From: Promethearchaeati archaeon
Lineage (GTDB): Archaea > Asgardarchaeota > Heimdallarchaeia > JABLTI01
NCBI GenBank assembly: GCA_013166835.1
Contig: JABLTI010000005.1
Span: 1-55,879, forward strand
Length of the DNA stretch: 55,879 nt
Reading direction: 5' to 3'
This document shows positions 50,218 to 55,879 of the stretch, one piece after another (positions within the stretch are counted from its first letter, which is position 1; each line of letters starts with the position of its first letter). The notes under the pieces are model-generated. The model was not told the origin of the DNA, did no database searches, and was given only the letters and a program-made list of their open reading frames with translations. The position numbers and the translations under genes were made by a program.

Positions 50218-51444
50218 TTATTTCAAAAGTCTCTTCATAAAATAATTCAAATGTGTTTTGAAATTAAAATACTCCTCAATTGTTTTTCTCGCTTCAGAAC
50301 CAAGGGCTTCCCGTAGGTTTTTATTCGAATACAAACCAGAAATCCAACGAATTAGTTCTGCCTTGTTCTCTGGTGGAACAATTAATCCATTTTGTGTGTG
50401 AATAATTAGTTCCTTTATCCCTGATAAATCCGAAGCAATACAGGGAAGCGAACAACTCATAGCTTCTATAAGAGATAAACCCAAGGCTTCTCTTTTTGAA
50501 GGCAGAATAAAACAATCAGCACTTGAATAAATATCTACAAGATCCTCATCAGAACTAACTGATGTAAAATGAAAACGTTTCTCTAGCTTATTTTTTGTAA
50601 CAAGCTCTTCAAGATCCTTCTTGTATTGGCCTTCACCGACAATTAACACACGCATAGTTCGAAATGAATTATCTCGAGTAATCATCTCATTGTAAATTTC
50701 TGGCAAAACTGCTAATCCCTTTTCTTCAATGATTCTCCCGGCATATAATAGTAAAAAGGAATTATCAGAAATATCAAATTTCTCTCTAACATTAGTATTT
50801 GGGGTCAAACGTTTCTTAAAGAAATCAATATCAATGCCTACGTAATTAACTTTTGATTTAATACCCATTTTAGTCATATCAGTTTGAACGGATTTGCTAA
50901 TTGCAAAAACTCCTTTGAACAAATTTTGAAAAGAGGTTAACACACTATAAAGGTTGCTTTCTTCACCTGAAGGTAAAATTAACTTCGAAGCAGGACTATG
51001 ACTCCAGAAATAAAAAGAAGTAGTTGGAAAAGTATCATGGTTTTGCTTCAAGAAATAAAGAGCATAAGGAGTAATGAAATATGAATTATGAACATGAATG
51101 GCCTTTGGTTTATTTTCTTTAATAAACAAGTGGAATTCTTTTGCTAATTTCATAGCAGAATTTTCAATATCACTGGGTTTAAACAGATTATTTGAAAGAG
51201 TTTGTTTTTCTTCTTCTGAGGCATTATTGAATTTCTGAATTCGATCTACAAAATCTCCACAATCAAACCTTAGAATTTTAATACCATCTATTACTTCTTC
51301 CTTCTGTTGATTACCCTCAGTTTTTTGTGTAAGAATAATTGGTTCAATATTCAAATTTTTTAGAGCCTTACTCATTCTTCTCAAATAGGATTTTACTCCA
51401 CCAATGTCATCTTTTGAGAAACGCTCAACAAAGAAAGCTATAAT
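50218..51444 (-). CDS. GT4-family glycosyltransferase (ATT start)
   Basis: 408 residues when begun at ATT 51444, directly after a TAA (51447-51445) and eight bases downstream of GGAGG (51457-51453). The N-terminus IIAFFVERFSKDDIGGVKSY is the first Rossmann strand and glycine loop of GT4 enzymes; a later TTG (51384) would delete it. Both Rossmann domains are recognisable: HVHNSYFITPYAL (His of N-terminal domain), LLLYAGRIIEEKGLAVLPE, VGEGQYKKDL, then DCFILPSKREALGLSLIEAMSC with the EX7E pair (Glu of REALGLSLIE) that binds nucleotide-sugar. Cytoplasmic retaining enzyme; acceptor unknown (glycolipid, S-layer glycan). Divergent from the dehydrogenase gene. Confidence 0.85.
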   Translation of the reverse strand: MIAFFVERFSKDDIGGVKSYLRRMSKALKNLNIEPIILTQKTEGNQQKEEVIDGIKILRFDCGDFVDRIQKFNNASEEEKQTLSNNLFKPSDIENSAMKLAKEFHLFIKENKPKAIHVHNSYFITPYALYFLKQNHDTFPTTSFYFWSHSPASKLILPSGEESNLYSVLTSFQNLFKGVFAISKSVQTDMTKMGIKSKVNYVGIDIDFFKKRLTPNTNVREKFDISDNSFLLLYAGRIIEEKGLAVLPEIYNEMITRDNSFRTMRVLIVGEGQYKKDLEELVTKNKLEKRFHFTSVSSDEDLVDIYSSADCFILPSKREALGLSLIEAMSCSLPCIASDLSGIKELIIHTQNGLIVPPENKAELIRWISGLYSNKNLREALGSEARKTIEEYFNFKTHLNYFMKRLLK

Positions 51445-51624
51445 TTAAATTTCCTCCGGAGAATTATAACCAGTAATCAGTATTGAATAGGTTTTTCTTA
51501 TTTATGAATTAAGACTGTTAATTAAAGGTTTATGTTTATGAGAAATTATTAACTGATATTTAGCAAACAGAAAAAAACATTATATCTTCTAATGGAAATA
51601 GAAATGTTAATGGAGAATAAGAGC

Positions 51625-52614
51625 ATGGCAAAATTCAAAGTTTTTCTAACACGAAGAATTCCACAACCTGCAATAGATAAATTACTTGAGAGCAATATAG
51701 ATTTAGAGTTAAATGAAGAAGATAGAGTACTAACGAAAGAAGAGATAATAGAAGGAGTGAAAGGAAAAGACGGATTAATTTGTCTATTGACTGATACCAT
51801 TGATTCTGAGATAATGGATCATGCTGGACCTAAGCTAAAAATAATCGCAAATTATGCTGTTGGATACAATAATATTGACGTTCCAGCTGCTAATGCAAGG
51901 AATATTCCAATAACAAACACACCGGGTGTTCTAACTGATACAACAGCTGATTTTACTATGGCTTTATTATTAGCAATTGCTCGAAAAATTGTTATCAGTG
52001 ATAAATTCACTCGAGATGGAAAATTCAAAGGATGGGGACCTTTATTGCAGTTAGGGACAGATGTTTTTGAAAAAACAATAGGAATAATTGGTTGTGGGAG
52101 AATTGGTTCTGCAGTAGCTCGAAGAGCAGCTAAAGGCTTTCAAATGAAAGTTAGATATTATGATACTAAACGTTTTCCTGAATTAGAAAAGGAATTAGGA
52201 ATGGAATATTGTTCACTAAAAGAATTACTGAGAAACTCTGATTTCATTTCTTTACATATACCCCTGACAGATACAACAAAATATATGATTGGTCAAAAAG
52301 AAATTTCCATGATGAAATCTACTGCTTTTCTTATCAATACATCAAGAGGATTAATCATTGATGAAAAAGCACTTGTGAAAGCTCTAGAAGAAAAGCAAAT
52401 TACTGGCGCTGCATTAGATGTTTATGAAAATGAACCTGACCTATCCCCAGGACTTAAAGAACTCGATAATGTAGTACTTGCTGCACATATTGCCAGTGCA
52501 TCCATAGAAACGAGAACTAAAATGGGAATGATTGCTGTAGAAAATTTGTTGATTGGGTTGCAAGGGAAAATGCCGCCAAATTGCATCAATTCAATCATAT
52601 ATAAAAAAAACTGA
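51625..52614 (+). CDS. D-2-hydroxyacid dehydrogenase (glyoxylate/hydroxypyruvate reductase type)
   Basis: 329 residues from ATG 51625, chosen because GGAGA (51612-51616) lies eight bases upstream and KFKVFLTRRIPQPAID is where the family starts. NAD(P)-binding motif IGIIGCGRIGSAVARRAAKG; catalytic Arg in NTSRGLIIDEKALVKAL, Glu in ENEPDLSPGL and His in AAHIASASIETR. This triad and GVLTDTTADFTMALLLA fit the GyaR/GRHPR branch, which reduces glyoxylate or hydroxypyruvate. Substrate: 2-oxoacids, not resolved further. Confidence 0.92.
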   Translation: MAKFKVFLTRRIPQPAIDKLLESNIDLELNEEDRVLTKEEIIEGVKGKDGLICLLTDTIDSEIMDHAGPKLKIIANYAVGYNNIDVPAANARNIPITNTPGVLTDTTADFTMALLLAIARKIVISDKFTRDGKFKGWGPLLQLGTDVFEKTIGIIGCGRIGSAVARRAAKGFQMKVRYYDTKRFPELEKELGMEYCSLKELLRNSDFISLHIPLTDTTKYMIGQKEISMMKSTAFLINTSRGLIIDEKALVKALEEKQITGAALDVYENEPDLSPGLKELDNVVLAAHIASASIETRTKMGMIAVENLLIGLQGKMPPNCINSIIYKKN

Positions 52615-52761
52615 AGGACAATTTTTAAATTTCAAGTGATATGTTGTTCAAATGATTGCTAAAAGCTCCAACAATTAGTTCGAAGAAAAAGCTAATAAAT
52701 CTTTAGAACTAAGGGTAAGCAATCTAAAAAATATGTTAAAAGACTAGGAGTATAGAAAATC

Positions 52762-52995
52762 ATGGCTAAAGCATATGTACTAATAAACTCAGAAATCGGT
52801 GGAGAACAAGAGGTTGTTGATCAGCTAAAAGCAATGAAGGAAGTAGTTGAGGTAAGTATTGTTTACGGAGTTTACGATGTAATCGTAAAGCTTGAAGCAG
52901 ATTCCATGGAAGTTCTAAAGGAATTAATCACCTCTAAAGTTCGACACTTGAACAAAGTGCGATCAACGATGACAATGATTGCAAGTCAAGAATAG
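52762..52995 (+). CDS. Stand-alone Lrp/AsnC effector-binding (RAM) domain, copy A
   Basis: 77 residues, ATG 52762. Consists only of the RAM ferredoxin-like domain: AYVLINSEIGGEQEVVDQL (first strand and helix), VVEVSIVYGVYDVIVKLE (strands 2 and 3), then ELITSKVRHLNKVRSTMTMI. No HTH is attached. Such single RAM proteins form decamers or modify Lrp-type regulators through shared subunits or effectors (amino acids). The protein at 53181 is a close paralogue in convergent orientation. Confidence 0.9.
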   Translation: MAKAYVLINSEIGGEQEVVDQLKAMKEVVEVSIVYGVYDVIVKLEADSMEVLKELITSKVRHLNKVRSTMTMIASQE

Positions 52996-53021
52996 GTTTA
53001 ATTCAAATTCTCAATAAAAGC

Positions 53022-53070
53022 AAAAGGAATTAATCATTCCTTTTCTATTACTTGAGATGCTTTATCTCAA
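53022..53070. terminator. Two hairpins between convergent AsnC-like genes
   Basis: AAAAGGAAT / ATTCCTTTT (53022-53044, loop TAATC) and TTGAGAT / ATCTCAA (53052-53070, loop GCTTT), both perfect stems, lie between the stop of copy A and the convergent copy B. Confidence 0.6.
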
Positions 53071-53180
53071 CTGTATTATTTTTCTTTGTAAATTTAATTG
53101 ACAGAATCATATGTGAGAGAATGGACTAAGTGAATTCATTTACAAATAGAAAATAAAAAGAAAGGAAGAGTTTTCTTCGT

Positions 53181-53429
53181 TTATTTCTTGAGTACTCGGG
53201 ATTCTGCTGCTATCATAGTCATTGTAGATCTGACTTTATTGAGATGTCTTACTTTTGTTGTAATATTTTCTTTAAGAAGTTCCATAGTTTCTGAAGTGAT
53301 TTTAGCAACGATATCATATACACCGTATACGACAGAGACTTCCTCCACCTCTGGCATATCCTTTAGTTGTGCAATAACATCTTCTTCCCCACCAATTTCT
53401 GTATTAATTAATACATATGCACTAGCCAC
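53181..53429 (-). CDS. Stand-alone Lrp/AsnC effector-binding (RAM) domain, copy B
   Basis: 82 residues from GTG 53429 with GGTGGG about seven bases upstream; an in-frame TTG at 53444 is less likely because copy A starts at the same point of the alignment. Nearly the same sequence as copy A: AYVLINTEIGGEEDVIAQL, EEVSVVYGVYDIVAKI, KVRHLNKVRSTMTMIA, plus a basic tail (SRVLKK). A tandem convergent duplication, about half to two-thirds identical. Same expected role as a regulator partner or oligomeric effector sensor. Confidence 0.88.
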   Translation of the reverse strand: MASAYVLINTEIGGEEDVIAQLKDMPEVEEVSVVYGVYDIVAKITSETMELLKENITTKVRHLNKVRSTMTMIAAESRVLKK

Positions 53430-53708
53430 TTTTTTACCCACCAATAGTTCAATTTATTTTTAATTACATCATTTAAGGATATATAATAATAAAAATTCTT
53501 CTACTAACATATAGCACTATTGTGGACAAAGAAAGATGATATTTAAGTTCTCTCAAATTTAAATTAGATTTCAGTTGTTGCTAGACGATGTTTTATATAA
53601 TCAAATTAATTTGTACATCTTTGTATTTCTTTGTGAAAATTAAAGAAGAAAAGAAACCTTCAATCTGTAATTAATCCTTATTTTTATTGTTCCGGTTTAA
53701 GCTCATAT

Positions 53709-53810
53709 GAAATTTTTCAAAAATTTCGCGAAGACTCTCCCTAAAGTTTTTTAGCTTGTAAGTTTTAATATTCGATGGGAGGTATATACCTATCATCTAA
53801 TTCCATTAGA
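53709..53810. promoter_or_regulatory. Cluster of three palindromes upstream of the surface-protein gene
   Basis: The 435-bp gap 53445-53879 holds no convincing gene. Within it are GAAATTTTT-C-AAAAATTTC (53709-53727), AGGTATATACCT (53780-53791, perfect) and TCTAAT-TCC-ATTAGA (53796-53810, perfect). The last two lie 70-90 bp before the gene at 53880, around where a promoter would be, so they may be an operator. A TATA-like sequence (ATATATAATAATA, about 53479-53491) near the start of the gap may serve the AsnC-like gene on the minus strand. Confidence 0.4.
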
Positions 53811-53879
53811 TTAACCAGAAACTTATAACAATTTTATAACCATTGTTCTCTATGATAAGAATATAGGAGGGAAAAATGC

Positions 53880-55484
53880 CTGAACAAGAAAATTAACACT
53901 TTTTTAACAATTATAATTGTTATTAGTTTACCTTATCTAGAACAATTAGATAATACAATATTCTCTGTACAATCAATATCACCCAGCAAAGAAGAAATTG
54001 CATATTATTGGGCGCCTATTTGGTATCAAGAAGTAGACGTAAGTTTTTCTGAGGCTGATTTTATAACTACTTTCAATTTTGATGGCAACTGGATAGGTAA
54101 TGATAATTGGGAAAACTTGGAAAATAGCTCATATCCCGCTGGAATCTATTATTCAGTAGTTGAGACTGAAACTCATTGGTTTTTAGGATATTATGATTTT
54201 CATAGTCGTGATTGGACAGAAGTATTTATTTTACAACATGAGAATGATTTTGAGGGAATTTTAGTTGTAATTAAAAAAGAACCAGAACCATGGGGTGAAT
54301 TTCTCTGTTTGATAACAGAATCTCATGGAGCTTTATTACCCTATACTGACAGTGATAGTTACCCATCGAATGCAGTAACTAATAGTCACAATACAATTAG
54401 GGGAGATGTTGAATTCGAATATATTGATACTTACAATATAAGTGTACCATTTAGTGGCCATGATCATCCAATAATTTATGTTGATAAATGGGGACATGGA
54501 GTGCACGCAGATAATCGATGGGAGATTAATGGATTCCCAAATGATGCTGGAATCATTTACAAACCATTAGGTATAAGTGAAGAACCACAAAAAAAAGTAA
54601 ATTGTAATGTAAGTTATTCTCTAATTGATATTGATGTGTTTTGGGATATGAGAGGTGGACCTTATGGTGAAGGGCAAGCATTAGGTAGTTTTAACACAAT
54701 GGATGGAGATAATTTTGGAGTAGATGCAGCTCAATTTCCTTGGGCATGGGATGATTCAAATGATGGGCCAACTTTTGCTGGCGAATTATTTTACAATCCT
54801 GCAGGTTTAGTTGATACGCATTTAAATGGCTTAGGAGATTTTAGTCATAAGTATCTCTATAATCCTTATGCAATACAATTGACTTTAGATGCTTACAAAG
54901 TAAACTGGGATTTAGATGATGAACATGATGCTACTGATGGTTATTTAAATCTCTATATGATGGATGGAGCAGGAAATTATGAGCATATAAATTATGGAGA
55001 TGGCGTTCTAGATGGAAATAGTGGTAGTCAATTCAATTGGATAGGATGGGATATGGCCAACGGAATTTGGTTGGATATGCATCAGCAGATCCCAAAATCA
55101 TTTTATGGTATTTTATATCCCGACAAACCATGGTTTGGATTACGAAGCAAAGATTGGGATGAATTTTCATCTGATCCTTGGTTAATGACAAAAGAGAAAA
55201 CACATTGGTATGGTTCAAAAGGAATAGCTAGGATGGAAGGCGAGATAGTTCAAGAGATAGAGATTGGACAAACACATTTGGATTGGATAGGATCAGAACT
55301 CAATCTGACAATAAACCTAACAGTAAATGCCATGTTACCTCCACCAATTAGAAAACGAACAATCTGGTCATATTCAATTGGAGGAACAGGATTAATAATT
55401 GTTATAGGTTTCTTAAGTCTTAGAAGAAGAAGAAAAAAGAAAAATACTAAAAAAATTTTAGAAGGAGATTCAGGTCATAGCTAA
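53880..55484 (+). CDS. Secreted membrane-anchored surface protein (CTG start)
   Basis: 534 residues if it begins at CTG 53880, nine bases after GGAGG (53866-53870). This gives LNKKINTFLTIIIVISL as signal peptide, like LNKKRT...LLILITVF of the surface protein at 44174. An ATG at 53876 is out of frame and stops after six codons. The mature part is rich in Trp, Asp, Gly and Asn; a region near residues 95-200 (GYYDFHSRDW, HENDFEGILVVI, HPIIYVDKWGHGVHAD) faintly recalls the Vps62/DUF946 pattern (HxxDWE ... HPVVYVAxGSHA). A TM near 505-523 and a basic tail end it. Function unknown; probably cell surface. Confidence 0.6.
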   Translation: MNKKINTFLTIIIVISLPYLEQLDNTIFSVQSISPSKEEIAYYWAPIWYQEVDVSFSEADFITTFNFDGNWIGNDNWENLENSSYPAGIYYSVVETETHWFLGYYDFHSRDWTEVFILQHENDFEGILVVIKKEPEPWGEFLCLITESHGALLPYTDSDSYPSNAVTNSHNTIRGDVEFEYIDTYNISVPFSGHDHPIIYVDKWGHGVHADNRWEINGFPNDAGIIYKPLGISEEPQKKVNCNVSYSLIDIDVFWDMRGGPYGEGQALGSFNTMDGDNFGVDAAQFPWAWDDSNDGPTFAGELFYNPAGLVDTHLNGLGDFSHKYLYNPYAIQLTLDAYKVNWDLDDEHDATDGYLNLYMMDGAGNYEHINYGDGVLDGNSGSQFNWIGWDMANGIWLDMHQQIPKSFYGILYPDKPWFGLRSKDWDEFSSDPWLMTKEKTHWYGSKGIARMEGEIVQEIEIGQTHLDWIGSELNLTINLTVNAMLPPPIRKRTIWSYSIGGTGLIIVIGFLSLRRRRKKKNTKKILEGDSGHS

Positions 55485-55648
55485 TTGAATAAAATTTTAT
55501 ATAATATAATCATCTTCTGCAAAAGATAAAATATAATACTTAGTGTAACAATATTTTCATGTTTGGGCAAAGTTTCATAAAGGGAAATCTTATTTCTATT
55601 TCTTTGCCTAAATAACGAATATAGGTATTGATTTGGAGGAATAACTTA

Positions 55649-55879
55649 TTGCATAAAAGATTATTAATTCCAGGACCTACAGAAGTTAAATCTGACGTCC
55701 TAAAACAACAAGCGAAACCACTAATTGGTCATCGACCAAAGGAATTTACTGAACTTTATACAGGAATTTTCGACAAACTACAGAAATTCCATAAGACCAA
55801 ACAGTGGGTTACTGTTCCAACTGCTTCTGGCACATTATTTATGGATATGACAGCACGATCACTTGTAAAAGAAAAAGCA
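55649..55879 (+). CDS. Class V aminotransferase (serine/alanine-glyoxylate type), cut by window end
   Basis: Open frame from TTG 55649, eight bases after GGAGGA (55635-55640), to the last base: 77 codons. LLIPGPTEVKSDVLKQQAKP, GHRPKEFTELYT and VPTASGTLFMDM match the N-terminal region of PLP-dependent class V aminotransferases of the serine-pyruvate/alanine-glyoxylate branch, where PGPT and GHR bind the substrate and SGT the cofactor phosphate. The PLP lysine would lie beyond the window. With the 2-hydroxyacid dehydrogenase at 51625 this could form a serine-glyoxylate link, but the genes are not adjacent. Confidence 0.88.
   Translation, partial: MHKRLLIPGPTEVKSDVLKQQAKPLIGHRPKEFTELYTGIFDKLQKFHKTKQWVTVPTASGTLFMDMTARSLVKEKA

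Noticed and set aside
53876..53896. ATG 53876 as start of the surface protein
   Set aside because: Out of frame; encodes six residues followed by TAA.

Overview
The window looks like chromosomal DNA of an AT-rich archaeon, most likely an Asgard-type lineage (inference). Support: an archaeal branched-polyamine synthase (BpsA type), an M42 aminopeptidase, a Get3/ArsA-type ATPase with a CxxC motif, a short FKBP, a TFS-type zinc ribbon, a TPR protein ending in a longin/roadblock-like domain, a surface protein whose repeats recall TRAP-beta, and many TTG/GTG starts preceded by GGTGA or GGAGG. No rRNA, tRNA, CRISPR array or transposase was found.

The centrepiece is 23450-39624, an apparently self-contained acyl-chain synthesis locus. 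A 3599-residue megasynthase carries, in order, two NPD/FMN-type enoyl-reductase-like domains, KS, AT, a second KS, two ACPs, KR, DH and its own phosphopantetheinyl transferase. It lies 46 bp downstream of an acyl-CoA carboxylase carboxyltransferase gene. Divergently transcribed are biotin carboxylase, biotin carboxyl carrier protein and an alpha/beta hydrolase, followed by a convergent biotin protein ligase. The divergent promoter holds repeated TTTTAC(T)GTAAAA palindromes that could couple the two transcripts. Together these could make malonyl-CoA, biotinylate the carrier, activate the ACPs and build a reduced acyl chain, in a domain of life whose membranes are normally isoprenoid. A wHTH-TPR regulator-like gene follows the megasynthase.

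Left part (1-23300): a TIR-like protein, DUF302 protein, zinc-ribbon proteins, a solitary DNA methyltransferase, a long bactofilin-like beta-solenoid, a GNAT, the TPR/longin-like protein, M42 peptidase, MFS transporter, FKBP, a candidate structured RNA, a UDG-fold protein, L-aspartate oxidase between two DUF998-like membrane paralogues, two MBL-fold paralogues around an M29-type peptidase and a decayed GNAT, a TFS-like zinc ribbon and a ThiI-like protein with a broken PP-loop.

Right part (39800-55879): a SpeD-BpsA polyamine operon in which the pyruvoyl-forming Ser of SpeD is Thr; a coiled-coil/PRC-like protein; Maf; surface proteins; Get3; a VTT-domain membrane protein; a two-GNAT protein; a GT4 glycosyltransferase; a 2-hydroxyacid dehydrogenase; two convergent Lrp/AsnC effector-domain paralogues; and the start of a class V aminotransferase. 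Several starts had to be moved, and three genes (11683, 51444, 53880) seem to start at ATT, ATT and CTG.
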